A stretch of DNA of 64,000 bases from Akkermansia muciniphila (GCA_945883815.1 CAMCYJ010000006.1:1-64000), one strand, 5' to 3'; positions 1 through 10,900 are shown, numbered from the stretch's first letter. Made by a program: numbers and translations. Notes: generated from the letters alone by a model not told the origin.

Positions 1-1029
1 TTGCGCATGATCAACGGCAACATCCGCGACATCCGCGACCACTCCGGCTACATTGATGCGCTGGGTAAGGAAGCCGCCGCCAAGGCCATCAATGACGCTC
101 AAATCAAGGTGGCCCAGGAGAATCAGCGGGGTTCCATCGGTCGTGCGGAAGCCGAGCGCGAGCAGGCCATCCGAGTGGCCAACGCGCAGGCTGAGGCCAA
201 GCGCGGCCAAAACACCGCCCAGGCGATGATCGCCAAGTCCGACGCCGACCTGGCCGCCGAGCAGGCCGAGGCTACTCGCCGTACCGAGGCCGCCCAACGG
301 GTTGCCGAGGCCCGCGCATTGGAAGAATCCTACCATGCGCAGCAGCAAGCCGAATTGGCCCGCGCCGCGCGCGAGAAGGCCGCCGCCCAAGCCGATCAAA
401 TCGTGAAGGCTGAGATCGAGCGCGAGCGGGTCCGAATCGACGCCGAGGCCAAGGCCGCTCAGACCGAGATTCTCCAGCGGGGCCAGTCCACCGCATACAT
501 GGTCCAAAAGCAGGCCGAGGCCGATGGTATCAAGCGCGTGGCCGAGGGTGAGGCCGATGGTATCCGGGCTCGATTGACCGCCGAAGCGACCGGCATCCAG
601 GCCAAGCTGACCGCTGAGGCCGAGGGCACGCGGGCGCTGCTCGACGCCAAGGCCCAAGGCTTCGAGAAGTTGCTCCGGGTGGCCGATGGCACCAACGGCG
701 CGACCCAGTTGCTGTTCGCCGAGAACATCGTCCGCATCGCGGAAATTCAGGCCGGCGCCATCAAGGGGTTGCAGTTCGATAAGGTCGTGGTGATGGGCGG
801 CGGTTCCGGTGGTAGCGGCCCAGGGCAATTCGTGCAGGACCTCTACAAGGGCGTGCTGCCCATCAATGAATTGGCCAAGAGCGTCGGACTGAGCCTTCCG
901 GCCTTCCTGGGCAGCAGCGGGTCGGACGTCGCGACCGGAACTCCGGCTCCTGCGGTCCCCGCTGCTTCGGCCGCTCCGGCGGTCGAGCCCAGGCCGCCGG
1001 TCATGAACCCCACGAAGCCCTCCGCCTGA
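1..1029 (+). CDS. Flotillin-like SPFH protein, C-terminal part (5' end outside window)
   Basis: The frame is open from base 1, so the gene starts upstream and only the C-terminal 342 residues are visible. Residues about 20-235 are a long Ala/Glu/Lys/Arg-rich coiled coil with repeated A-E-A type motifs (for example AEAEREQAIRVANAQAEAKR), the hallmark of the flotillin domain that follows the SPFH/Band 7 domain. A Gly-rich hinge and an Ala/Pro-rich tail close the protein. Flotillins are membrane-associated scaffold proteins that form large oligomers in lipid microdomains. The SPFH half and membrane anchor are not in the window, so family assignment rests on the coiled coil. It converges on the DUF3160 gene after a 51-bp gap. 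Confidence 0.75.
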   Translation: MRMINGNIRDIRDHSGYIDALGKEAAAKAINDAQIKVAQENQRGSIGRAEAEREQAIRVANAQAEAKRGQNTAQAMIAKSDADLAAEQAEATRRTEAAQRVAEARALEESYHAQQQAELARAAREKAAAQADQIVKAEIERERVRIDAEAKAAQTEILQRGQSTAYMVQKQAEADGIKRVAEGEADGIRARLTAEATGIQAKLTAEAEGTRALLDAKAQGFEKLLRVADGTNGATQLLFAENIVRIAEIQAGAIKGLQFDKVVVMGGGSGGSGPGQFVQDLYKGVLPINELAKSVGLSLPAFLGSSGSDVATGTPAPAVPAASAAPAVEPRPPVMNPTKPSA

Positions 1030-1080
1030 GCGTGCCGTGTCCGCTGCAGGATTCATGTCGCCCCCGCCGGGGCCTGGTCG

Positions 1081-3795
1081 TCACGGCTTTGGGACCAGGT
1101 AGGACCGCGTCCAAGGGGGCGGTTTGGGGTGGGTACGCTCAGTCACGGACTCCTTCCACTGCTCGTCGGTGAGGCGCTCACCGAAGGGTCTGTTGAATTC
1201 GTACTGCGAGAACACCGGGCCGGCGAAGACCATGCGATCCGGGCCGTTGTCCACCGCGATCATGAGCAGGTTCACCCGGCCGATCCCTTCGTAGAGCACC
1301 GCACCCGGGTCCTGATCGGGTGCAGACGGCCCATCTGTGTGGACGTCGGCCACCAGGAAATCCGCGAAGACGCTGTCGTGGGTTAGCGGCAGTGGCTGGC
1401 CTGCGATCGGCACGGTCGTCGAAGGGGTGCCGTTGACATTTTTGCCCCAGTAAAACAGCCGGGGGTACCAGCCGGAGTAGTTGCGGATCCCGAAATAGCT
1501 GTCGAAGGTCCTTTGGATGACGTCCTTGAGAAAGGTCGCCTGCGCCAGCGAAAGCGGCTGCTGATTCAGTTCCGCCGTCGCGATGGCCTCCAGGGTGCCG
1601 CAGGTGTTGCTGAATTCCCGGAAAAATTCGGTCGGATTCGGCAGGATCATTTCACCCCGTTGCAGCCTGAACTGGTTGGGCAGGGCAAGGGTCTGGAGCG
1701 CGTCGGCCGTCTGTCGGGCCATGAGCCCCATCTCTCGGAAGAATTCGGGAACCGGTTCGACGAAACCGGCTGGATACTGGCAGAGGATTGGCGGTGTCAC
1801 CGACTGCTTGACGTAGAGCACCGATGCGTGACGGAGCTGGGTCCAGGAGGCCAGCTGGGTGTTCACCGTCTTCATGGCCCACGCGCGGGTTCGCATGGCT
1901 TCCGGGTATTCCGGGCCCGTGGTTGGAGCCGACAGCGAGCGCAGAACCTGGAGCCACCGGTCGTAAAGCGTCGATGTCCATGCCTCGGCGGGCCGCGCAT
2001 CGAGGGTCATGCGGACCGCGGCGAGGTTGCGCTGGTAGGGAAACCCGTCCCGGAAGGGCTCGCCGTCCGGACGCGTCATGTTGGCGACCAGTTCCGGAAC
2101 GACGTGGTTGTTGCCAAATACGGAGAACGCCACATCAAGGGAATAGGGTCGCCGGCGTCGGACCAGGCGGCGGGGGTTGGAACCAGGTTCCACGATCCGG
2201 TCCATGACCGTCTGTCCCAACGCCCAGCTGTCCACCGAGAACCGTTGTCCGAGGACGGTGAAGGACCGGGGCCATCGGACTTGGTCACCGCCCGCCCCGG
2301 CCAACAGCAGGTGCCCCCCCACGGCCTGGGTCCCCAGGGTACCGTCCTCGATCTTTCGGCGGAGGCGTTCCAGCGGGTCCCAGGAGGTCAATTCGACGAG
2401 ATTCGTCAACCGCTCGGCCGTCAGCAGGGCATCAAGCTGCCTGAAATCCATCGAGTCGGCAGGACCAAAGAAGGTGCTGACGAATCGATCCAAGGCCTCC
2501 CAGGTTTTCCTTTGCTTGGAACGTGTCAGCAGGTCGTTCAGCACCAAGGTCGTCCCGAGTTGGCGGTTGGAGGCATACTCGGGATTCCCGGCAACGCGGA
2601 GATCGACCCGGCCCAGCCACATCATCGCCTGGAAGTAGCGCTGAAGGGCCGGGGACTTTGTGTAGTGACCCCGGGGAATGAACTGGGAGAAGTCCACGAT
2701 CTCCCCGGTTTTCTGGGCGTCGAAGAATTGGTATCCGGAAGGTTTGGCCGCCTGGATCAGGCCAAGGGTTTCGTCGATGCGGCGGGTGACCCGATCGAGG
2801 CGGCGACGATCCCGCCACCAGCGCTCCGGGGCGTTCTCGAGGTCAAGTGGGTTGACTGGCCAGGCCTCCGGGACGAACTCCCCGGGCAGTGAGCACAGGC
2901 GCACCGCCACTCCCAGCAGATAGGCTGCGTCCTCGGTGCTCTCCTCCAGGAGCGTGGATTCCGCCTGGAGCCCGTTGCGCATCGCCAGCAACAGTTCACG
3001 CAGCCTGCCCCGGAGATGTCCTTCCTCGACCACCTCCAGGACCGCCGAGAACGAACGATACCAGGCATGAAGGATGGAATCGGTCGTGACGAACACCGGA
3101 AGGTCCCGTTCGAAGATCCCGTAATAAAGGTCGCCGAAGCTGTCTTCCGCCAACCGCTCGCTGACGACGAAGCCGTTGGTGCGGAACATCGCCAGTTCGT
3201 TGTTGGAAAGCTTCAGGCCGCGAAGCGAGACCGGCGGCGAGAACCAATAGGGGCCGTTCTTCACGAGGTCCTTTTGGAAATCCTGCCAGTAGAGGGATTG
3301 GGTCGGGTCCCAGGAGATGCCCGGAAGGTAGGCTGTCTTCGGGGTGAATCGGCTGGCGAAGTCGCCCACCGAGAAGTTGCCCAGGGCTTCGATCTGGTCG
3401 TCGAAGCTTGATTGGTATCCGAGGACCTCGGGACCGTCAGTGGCCGCGAACAAGGTTTCCCTCGAAGATACCCTGTAGAAGCCCTGGCTGTCAGGATCCT
3501 GGGCCATGATGATGTCGATCGTCTGGGGACCGCCCGGCACCCGTATTTTCTGTCCGACCGGACTCCAGCTCGACAGGTTGGGCGAGCGCATCAGACGCAA
3601 CTCCGTCGGGGTTGGCGACTGGAGGGCCCCACGTAGCCGTACCTCGACCAGCCTGTTGTCCGTGGGCTGCTTCAACTCGAGATCCAGGGGTTGGGCCGAA
3701 GCCATCCGGGCGATGACCAGCATCCCGGCGACCTTCGAGAATTGCCGGCGAAACCAGGTGGCCAGAGGTCCGAAGAAATTCAACTGCTTCGCCAT
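1081..3795 (-). CDS. Secreted DUF3160 domain protein
   Basis: A 904-residue protein with an N-terminal basic/hydrophobic stretch ending near MASAQP that looks like a Sec signal peptide, so it is probably exported. A short beta-rich region (about 35-115) precedes a long alpha-helical body with the sequence VFVTTDSILHAWYRSF near residue 240, which I associate with the DUF3160 family. The body ends with an Asp-rich region (VADVHTDG, DNGPDRMVFAGPVFSQYEF) also typical of that family. Biochemical function is unknown. It has no operon partner: flotillin converges on its 3' end, and ileS lies upstream in the same orientation but behind a repeat-containing spacer. The ATG at 3795 gives the full signal peptide. 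Confidence 0.75.
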   Translation of the reverse strand: MAKQLNFFGPLATWFRRQFSKVAGMLVIARMASAQPLDLELKQPTDNRLVEVRLRGALQSPTPTELRLMRSPNLSSWSPVGQKIRVPGGPQTIDIIMAQDPDSQGFYRVSSRETLFAATDGPEVLGYQSSFDDQIEALGNFSVGDFASRFTPKTAYLPGISWDPTQSLYWQDFQKDLVKNGPYWFSPPVSLRGLKLSNNELAMFRTNGFVVSERLAEDSFGDLYYGIFERDLPVFVTTDSILHAWYRSFSAVLEVVEEGHLRGRLRELLLAMRNGLQAESTLLEESTEDAAYLLGVAVRLCSLPGEFVPEAWPVNPLDLENAPERWWRDRRRLDRVTRRIDETLGLIQAAKPSGYQFFDAQKTGEIVDFSQFIPRGHYTKSPALQRYFQAMMWLGRVDLRVAGNPEYASNRQLGTTLVLNDLLTRSKQRKTWEALDRFVSTFFGPADSMDFRQLDALLTAERLTNLVELTSWDPLERLRRKIEDGTLGTQAVGGHLLLAGAGGDQVRWPRSFTVLGQRFSVDSWALGQTVMDRIVEPGSNPRRLVRRRRPYSLDVAFSVFGNNHVVPELVANMTRPDGEPFRDGFPYQRNLAAVRMTLDARPAEAWTSTLYDRWLQVLRSLSAPTTGPEYPEAMRTRAWAMKTVNTQLASWTQLRHASVLYVKQSVTPPILCQYPAGFVEPVPEFFREMGLMARQTADALQTLALPNQFRLQRGEMILPNPTEFFREFSNTCGTLEAIATAELNQQPLSLAQATFLKDVIQRTFDSYFGIRNYSGWYPRLFYWGKNVNGTPSTTVPIAGQPLPLTHDSVFADFLVADVHTDGPSAPDQDPGAVLYEGIGRVNLLMIAVDNGPDRMVFAGPVFSQYEFNRPFGERLTDEQWKESVTERTHPKPPPWTRSYLVPKP

Positions 3796-3930
3796 TAGTA
3801 AACGCTGGAGAGGCGTCCAATCCGGTCAAGCCTGAATTCCGGTGCCATGCGAGGAACGGCGGCCATCGGTCGACGCCGAGGGGACCAGGCGGACGGAATC
3901 GGCCGCGCCAGGCCGGACTCAGGCGAACAA

Positions 3931-3977
3931 CCAGGCCGGAATCAGGCCGGAATCAGGCCGGAATCAGGCCGGAATCA
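3931..3977. repeat. 11-bp tandem repeat at the ileS 3' end
   Basis: Four consecutive 11-bp units of the type (c/t)caggccggaa run head to tail, with a fifth degenerate unit entering the ileS stop codon (TGA, read on the minus strand at 3977-3975). The array lies in the spacer between ileS and the upstream start of the DUF3160 gene. It has no dyad symmetry or T-tract that would make it a terminator. Confidence 0.85.
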
Positions 3978-6803
3978 AGCCAGCGGGATCACGGCCTCGA
4001 CGCAGCGGGCGCACAGGGTCGGATGGGTCGGGTTGGCGCCGACGTCCGACTCCCAGTGCCAGCAGCGCTCGCACTTGGTGCGGCCGGCCTCGCCGGCGAC
4101 CTGCACGGTGATCCGTCGTTCGGTTCCCTCGGCCGCCGTCAGTGTGACGGCCGAGCAGTTGCACAGTTCCCGGAGGTCGGCCTCGTGCGAGGTCACCACG
4201 GCGTGCTCGGCCGCCGGCAGCACGAAGTGCAGGACCGCGTCGAGCCCCTTGCCCACAAGCTTGGCTTGGCGGGCTTTTTCGAGCTCGGGCAAGGCCGCCT
4301 CGCGCAGAGAGAACAGGGTGGCCCAGGCGGGTTCGGTCGGCACCGCGGCGGTGGCGGGATTCCAGAGACTCAAATGAACCGACTTCGTGGCCACTCCTGG
4401 GATTTGCTCCCAGGCCTCGTCGGCCGTGAAAGCCAGAATTGGAGCCAGGGCCTGGGTGAGTCGGGTCAGGATGCGGTGCAGGGCGGTTTGCGTGCTGCGG
4501 CGGCGGGCCGAGCCGGCCGGATCGGTGTAGAGCCGGTCCTTGACCACATCGTGGTACATGGCGCTGAGCTGCACGGCACAGAACTGCGAGACCAGTTGGT
4601 ACACGACGTGGAACTCGTAGGTGTCGTAGGCCTTCGCGACCGCGGCTTCCAGCGTGGCGAACTCGCCCAGGATCCACCGGTCGAGTCCGCTGAGTTGATC
4701 ATCGGCGACCGCCTGGGTCGCGGGATTGAAGTCGTACAAGTTGGAGAGCTGGTAGCGCAGGGTGTTGCGAATGAGGCGGTAGGTTTCACCGACCTTCTTG
4801 AGCCGCTCCTCGCTGACCACGATGTCGCTGCGGTAGTCTTGCGAGGCGACCCACAGGCGCACCACGTCACAACCGTAGTCCTTGATGTAGCGCTCCGCCG
4901 TCTGCGGCTTCTGGTAACCGCCCTGACCTTGCTTGGACTTGGAGATTTTCTCGCGGTCTTCGTCGACCATGAAGCCGTGGGTCAACACCGTCTTGAAGGG
5001 TGCGGCTCCATTGCCCGCCAGCGACAACAGCAAGGACGACTGGAACCAGCCCCTATGCTGATCGCTGCCTTCCAAATACACATCGGCCTGCCAACCGCCA
5101 TCCGAACCCCGGAGCTCGGGACGGCGCATGAGCACCGCGCGGCTGGAAGAACCGGAGTCGATCCAGACATCGAGGGTGTCCTGGCTCTTGCGGACGGCCT
5201 CCGGACCCGACCAGTCGGCCGGCCGGCAGCCGGCCCACAGCGCCTCGACCGGAGTGGCGAACCACACGTTGGAGCCCTCGCGCTCGATCCAGTCGGCGGC
5301 CTTGCGGACGATGCGCGCATCGAGGATGGGCTCACCCGCCGCATCGTAGAAGGCCGGGATGGGCACACCCCAAGTGCGTTGGCGCGAGATGCACCAGTCG
5401 GGCCGGGACTGCACGGCGCCCTGGATGCGGTTCTTGCCCCAATCCGGAATCCAGTTCACCGAATCAATGGCCGCCAGTGCCTGCTGCCGGAAGGGCAGGG
5501 CTCCTGGCGAGCTGCCGGTGTGGTCCACGCGGATGAACCATTGGTCGACGGCCCGGAAGATGATCGGTGACTTGGAGCGCCAGCAATGGGGATAGCTGTG
5601 CGAGTAGTCTTCGCGGCGCATCAGCGCTTCCTTCTCGGTCAGGAGCGCCAACACAGCCTCGTTGGCCTCCGACTTGCCAGCCTTGGCCAGGGTGGATTTG
5701 CCCACCAGAGACTCCGGCAGTTGCTGTTCGCGGGGCAGGTCGGCCGTGGGGGTCAGACGGCCTTCATCGTCCACCGGGCAGTAAATGGGCAATCCGACAC
5801 TCAGGCCCAATTGATAGTCGTCCATGCCGTGGCCCGGAGCGATGTGCACGAAGCCGGTGCCGGTGGAGTCATCGACGAAGTCGGCCGGGAACAACCGTCC
5901 GGTGCGCTCGCAGAAGGGGTGCTCGTATTGGAGCGATGCCAGCTCTTCGGCCTGGGCGGTGCGGATGATTTGATAGCCTTCCCACCCACACTTCTCGCTC
6001 AAGCTGGCCAAGAGCGAATTGGCCACGAGGTAGGTGTTCCCCTCGGCGAACACGTACGAGTAGAAGAACTTTGGATTGAAGGCCACGGCCAGGTTGGCGG
6101 GCAGAGTCCAAGGCGTGGTGGTCCAGACCACCACATACGTATTGGGCTCGCCGGCCAGACGGAGTCGGACGAACACGCTCTGGCTGATGTGGTCGGCGTA
6201 CTCGACCTCGGCCTCAGCCAAGGCCGTGCGGAAGGGAACGCTCCAGTAGACGGGCTTCTTGCCCCGGTACACGAATCCCTTTTCGACGAGGTCGGCAAAC
6301 TGGCGCAGTTCATCGGCTTCGTACTGCGGGGCGAGCGTCAGGTAGGGGTGGGCCCAATCGCCCAAGACACCGAGACGTTGGAACTGCTCGCGTTGCAGGT
6401 CGATGTACTTGCGGGCGTAGGCATCGCACGCGGTCCGGATGGTGGCCGCATCGGCCTCGGTCTTGCCTTGGGCGCGCAGTTCTTGAGTTACCTTCGATTC
6501 GATGGGCAGACCGTGGCAGTCCCAACCGGGGACATACGGGGTCTGGAATCCGCGCAGGGACTTCGACTTCAGGATCAAGTCCTTCAGGATCTTGTTCAGC
6601 GCGGTGCCGATGTGCACGTCGCCGTTGGCAAAGGGCGGGCCGTCGTGCAGCACGAACCGTGGCGACTCGGACCGGGCTGCCATCAGCTGCCCGTACAGGT
6701 CGGAGCCCTGCCACTGGGCCAGGCGTTGCGGTTCCCGCTGAACCAGGTTGGCCTGCATCGGAAACTCCGTGCGGGGCAGATTGAGGGAATTCTTGTAGTC
6801 CAT
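3975..6803 (-). CDS. ileS: Isoleucyl-tRNA synthetase
   Basis: Class I aminoacyl-tRNA synthetase that charges tRNA-Ile and edits misactivated valine. From the ATG at 6803 it is 942 residues, close to the usual bacterial length. The ORF-track start at 6890 adds 29 residues that do not resemble the family, whereas MDYKNSLNLPRTEFPM is a typical N-terminus. Visible signatures are the HIGH-loop variant VHIGTALNKILKD, the PYVPGWDCHGLPIE motif, the CP1 editing domain in the middle, the KMSKS-loop variant EKISKSKQGQ, and a C-terminal zinc finger of the CERCWHWE...CARC type. The zinc finger indicates the bacterial type. HIGT and KISKS are departures from the textbook HIGH/KMSKS. No T-box leader is visible upstream. 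Confidence 0.97.
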   Translation of the reverse strand: MDYKNSLNLPRTEFPMQANLVQREPQRLAQWQGSDLYGQLMAARSESPRFVLHDGPPFANGDVHIGTALNKILKDLILKSKSLRGFQTPYVPGWDCHGLPIESKVTQELRAQGKTEADAATIRTACDAYARKYIDLQREQFQRLGVLGDWAHPYLTLAPQYEADELRQFADLVEKGFVYRGKKPVYWSVPFRTALAEAEVEYADHISQSVFVRLRLAGEPNTYVVVWTTTPWTLPANLAVAFNPKFFYSYVFAEGNTYLVANSLLASLSEKCGWEGYQIIRTAQAEELASLQYEHPFCERTGRLFPADFVDDSTGTGFVHIAPGHGMDDYQLGLSVGLPIYCPVDDEGRLTPTADLPREQQLPESLVGKSTLAKAGKSEANEAVLALLTEKEALMRREDYSHSYPHCWRSKSPIIFRAVDQWFIRVDHTGSSPGALPFRQQALAAIDSVNWIPDWGKNRIQGAVQSRPDWCISRQRTWGVPIPAFYDAAGEPILDARIVRKAADWIEREGSNVWFATPVEALWAGCRPADWSGPEAVRKSQDTLDVWIDSGSSSRAVLMRRPELRGSDGGWQADVYLEGSDQHRGWFQSSLLLSLAGNGAAPFKTVLTHGFMVDEDREKISKSKQGQGGYQKPQTAERYIKDYGCDVVRLWVASQDYRSDIVVSEERLKKVGETYRLIRNTLRYQLSNLYDFNPATQAVADDQLSGLDRWILGEFATLEAAVAKAYDTYEFHVVYQLVSQFCAVQLSAMYHDVVKDRLYTDPAGSARRRSTQTALHRILTRLTQALAPILAFTADEAWEQIPGVATKSVHLSLWNPATAAVPTEPAWATLFSLREAALPELEKARQAKLVGKGLDAVLHFVLPAAEHAVVTSHEADLRELCNCSAVTLTAAEGTERRITVQVAGEAGRTKCERCWHWESDVGANPTHPTLCARCVEAVIPLA

Positions 6804-7306
6804 CGCCGTTCCGTTCAAAGGCGTAAAGGCTATCGACTCGGCAAATCCCGGGCAAAGGGGAATCCGGCAATCTGGCGGCCTCCGGTCCACGGTTCATTGG
6901 GTCGTGACTGGAGGCCGTGAGCCGCATCCGGTGCAACGAAAGGATTGGGCGATTTCGAGGGCTCATACGGTTTTCGAGAGACCTTAACCACAGTATTCGG
7001 TCCCATGATGCCATGGTGGTAATCCATCCACGTGCTTGCCTTGGGGAAGAGTGGAATGCTTCTATCCGGTCCTGTGCTGACCGTCGTTGTGGGTTTTTCC
7101 AATCCCCCCAAGGCCGTCTGAGACTCCTGTATTGAAGTAAGGAGCTCTGGTGGTGTTTGGAGGGACGAAGCAGCGGCTCCAGTCGACGAAAACTCGATGG
7201 ATCCGCAGGAAACAGCGGGGGTGAGTGCAGAAATCAATCCAATGGGCGGAAGGAATCGGCCGAATGAATCGGTTCGAATCCATAGACGCCCAAAGAAAGC
7301 GGCCCG
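6804..7306. promoter_or_regulatory. Divergent intergenic region between ileS and the ACIII operon
   Basis: This 503-bp spacer separates the divergently transcribed ileS and actA, so promoters for both should lie here. I see no convincing sigma-70 pair, no T-box motif on the ileS side, no tRNA and no coding potential beyond antisense shadows. A weak purine stretch (aaagaaag, 7292-7299) sits 7 nt upstream of the actA ATG and could act as its ribosome binding site. Confidence 0.5.
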
Positions 7307-7942
7307 ATGTCGGACATTTTCCCGAGGTGGACCAACAAGATTCCGTTGATGGTCGGTGTGGCAGCAGCGGTTGTGCTGCCGACCGTCATCGCGGGGATCA
7401 CCTATTACTTCACCCCGAAGTACACCCGCGTGGGTTACCAGCCCAAGCAGCCGGTGGCGTTTTCCCACGCCATCCACTCCGATCAGCTGGGGATCGATTG
7501 CCGCTATTGCCATAGCGACGTCGACAAATCGTGGTTCTCCAACATCCCGGCTTCGGAGACGTGCATGCGCTGCCACTCCATCGTGGCCAAGGATTCCCCG
7601 AAGTTGAGCTTGGTTCGCGAGTCCTACTCCAGTGGCAAGCCCATTCCCTGGGTGCAAATCCACAAGACTCCCGACTACGTTTATTTCAACCACTCCGTCC
7701 ACGTCAACCGCGGCATTTCCTGTGTGAAATGCCACGGTGAGATCCAGAAAATGGACGAAGTGTACCATGCCAAGCCCCTCTCGATGGGCTTCTGTCTGGA
7801 GTGCCATCGGGAGCCCGAGAAGCACATCCGCCCGAATGATCTTGTGACCAAGCTCGATTGGAACGGTGAGTTCGACGGCAAGAAAGCCGTTCACGACTGG
7901 AAGGTCCAACCCGGCCAGAGCTGTTCCACCTGCCACCGCTGA
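7307..7942 (+). CDS. actA: Alternative complex III pentaheme cytochrome c subunit ActA
   Basis: A 211-residue membrane-anchored multiheme cytochrome c. One N-terminal transmembrane helix (about residues 10-35) is followed by exactly five CXXCH heme-binding motifs: CRYCH, CMRCH, CVKCH, CLECH and CSTCH, the last at the very C-terminus. Five hemes with an N-terminal anchor is the known architecture of ActA, which passes electrons out of the iron-sulfur/quinol part of ACIII. It is the first gene of the operon, and its TGA shares one base with the ATG of actB, indicating translational coupling. The heme attachment machinery encoded by resB/ccsA further along the window could serve it. Confidence 0.93.
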   Translation: MSDIFPRWTNKIPLMVGVAAAVVLPTVIAGITYYFTPKYTRVGYQPKQPVAFSHAIHSDQLGIDCRYCHSDVDKSWFSNIPASETCMRCHSIVAKDSPKLSLVRESYSSGKPIPWVQIHKTPDYVYFNHSVHVNRGISCVKCHGEIQKMDEVYHAKPLSMGFCLECHREPEKHIRPNDLVTKLDWNGEFDGKKAVHDWKVQPGQSCSTCHR

Positions 7943-10900
7943 TGAAGACGATTCCCCCGATTTGCAACGAACCGGAAACCGGTCCGAAGTACTGGCGTTC
8001 CCTGGAGCAGTTGGCCGACCAACCTGACTTCCGTCAGTGGATGGAACGCGAGTTCCCCGCCGGTGCGAGCATCGCTCCCGATGGCGAAAGCCGCCGCGAC
8101 TGGATGAAGCTCATGTCTGCGAGCTTCCTCTTGGCGGGCTTGGGTGGCATGGCCACCGGTTGCCGTCGCCCGGAAGAGGAGTTGACCCCCTTCGCCAAGC
8201 AGCCTGAGGGCTACGTTTACGGCAAGGCCCAGCATTTCGCGACTTCCATGCCGCTGCGTGGCAGTGCGGTTGCGCTGACGGTGAAGTCCAGCGACGGTCG
8301 TCCGACCAAGATCGAAGGCAATGCCCTCGTTCCCGGAGCCAACGGCGGCACCGACGCGTTCGCTCAGGCTGCTGTCCTGAATTTGTACGATCCTGACCGC
8401 GCTCACCGGCACACCCGGGGCGGTAATGATGTCAAGATCGAGGCCGTGCGCGATGCGTTGGCCGAAGTAGCCAAGGCCGCGGCTGGCAATCAGGGTCAAG
8501 GTCTGGCGTTCCTCGTGGAGCGCTCCTCCTCGCCTTCCCGCGCCCGCCTTCAAAAGCTCGTTTCCGAGAAATACCCGAAAGCCACCTGGCACGCTTACGA
8601 GCCGGTTGATTTCAGCGGGACCGACGCCGCCTATTCTCAGGCCAGCGGCACTCCGGTGCACGCCGTGGTTCACCTCGAAAAGGCGCGCCGGATCTTGTCG
8701 CTCGACTGCGATTTCATTGGTTCCGAACAAGATGCTCATCGCAGCATCCGTGGTTTTGCTATGGGTCGTAAATCGGCCGACGAGGGCATGAACCGGCTCT
8801 ACGTGGTGGAGTCGATGATGTCTCTGACCGGTGGCAACGCCGACCATCGCCTCCGGGTGAAGCCCAGCGAGGTGGTCAAGGTGGCGGCGGCTGTTGCTGC
8901 CGAACTCGGGGTCTCCGGAGTTGCCTCTCCGTCGGGTGCCCACTCGGCTTGGGCCGCAGCCGTGGCCAAGGACCTCAAGGAAGCCGGCAAGGGTGCGGTG
9001 GTGGTGGCGGGTTATGCCCAGCCTCCGGCCGTGCACGCTCTCGCTGCAGCCATCAACTCGGTCTTGGGCGCCATTGGGTCCACGGTGACCTTGGTGCAAC
9101 CCATCGAACCGGCTGCTTCCGGCATTCAGGAGCTCGCCCCGCTGCTCAGCTCGGGCAAGGTGTCCACGCTGGTCATTCTGGGTGGCAATCCCGCCTACAA
9201 TGCTCCGGCTGATCTCCAGTTTGAAGCGGTCGCCAAGAAGGCCGGCTCGGTCATCCGACTCGGTTATTACGAAGACGAGACCGCGGCCTTGTCGACTTGG
9301 CACTTGGCTGGGACTCACTTCCTCGAATCGTGGGGTGATGCCCGCACCGCCGACGGCACCGTGGTGCCCGTCCAGCCGCTGGTTGAACCGCTCTTCGGCG
9401 GCCTGACCGAACTCGAAGTTCTGGCCCGCATTCTCGGTGAGTCCAAGGTGGCTCCGTATGACATCGTCCGCGAGACCCTCAAGGGTCTGGGCGTGGCCGA
9501 TGAAGCCGCTTGGAAGCGATTCTTGCACGATGGGTTCCTGACGGACAGCGCCTCGGCGGCCGTGTCCGCTTCGGTGAGTGCGTCGGCTGCAGCGTCTGCT
9601 CTCGCCGCCCACAAGCCCGTTTCCGGGGATATCGAAGTGGTGCTCCACCGCGACGGTTCGGTGGATGATGGTCGATTCTCCAACAACGGTTGGCTCCAGG
9701 AGATGCCGGACTCCATCACCAAGGTTACTTGGGATAACGTCGTCATGATGTCCCAGAAGACCGCCAAGTCTTTGGGCCTGCCCACCAAGCGTTCGGGCAA
9801 GATCCCCGAAGGCTTGAGCCCCGCCGAGGCGGCCGACGCCAAGGACGGTCAGTACGATCAGCCCGTGGTGAAGATCACCGTGGGTGGTCGCAGTGTCGAA
9901 GGCCCGGTCTGGATCCAGCCCGGTCTGGCCGATGGAACCGTCGCTCTGGCGCTGGGTTACGGACGCCGGGTCGTGGGTCGCGTGGGTCGTGGGGTGGGCT
10001 TCGATGCCTACAGTCTCTTCCAGTCGACCTCCCGCCATATTACGGCCGGCAAGGTGGAGAGGGTTTTCCGCAAGCATCGTTTGGCAGTGACCCAGGAACA
10101 CGGCCTCATGGAAGGTCGTCCGGTCATTCGCGAGGCGCACCTCGAGGAGTTCAAGGCGCATCCCAAGTTCGCCCAGAACATGGATCTCGAGGCGCATTTC
10201 CCGGGCTACGTTCCCTACAAGGAAGAGACCGACGGGCGCAACGCCGAGAAGCGTCCCCAAAACATTTACGAGCATCCCTACGATCAGAACCCGGAGACGG
10301 CCTCGAAAATTCATCAGTGGGGCATGGTCATCGACTTGCAAACGTGCGTGGGCTGTTCTGCCTGCGTGGTTGCCTGTCAGAGCGAGAACAACATCCCCAT
10401 CGTCGGCAAGGATCAGGTGGCCCGTGGCCGCGAGATGCTCTGGATGCGCATCGACCGCTACTACAGCCACAATCCGGATGCCGATGTGAACGCGGAGTTG
10501 GCTGCCGAGGATCCGCAAATGGCGGTCCAGCCGATGTTCTGCCAGCACTGCGAAGCGGCCCCCTGCGAAAGCGTCTGCCCGGTCAACGCGACGGTTCACG
10601 ACGAAGAGGGCATCAACGCCATGGCCTACAACCGCTGCATCGGCACGCGGTATTGCGCCAACAACTGTCCGTACAAGGTTCGTCGCTTCAACTGGTTCGA
10701 TTTCAACAAGCGCGAAAGCGACTACGGCGCTGCCCAAGATCAGCACTTGGTCAACACGGGCAATCTTTACAAGGGACCGCTCGGTGTGAACCGCAATGCG
10801 GCACCGGAGTGGGAGATCATCAAGTTGGTCAAGAATCCGGATGTCACGGTCCGCATGCGCGGTGTGATGGAGAAGTGCACGCTGTGCGTGCAGCGCATCC

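Noticed and set aside
1062-1072. ccccgccgggg hairpin between the flotillin and DUF3160 genes as a terminator
   Set aside because: Only a 4-bp stem with a 3-nt loop and no T-tract.
6804-7000. T-box riboswitch upstream of ileS
   Set aside because: No AGGGTGG-type T-box sequence or specifier stem is visible on the minus strand.
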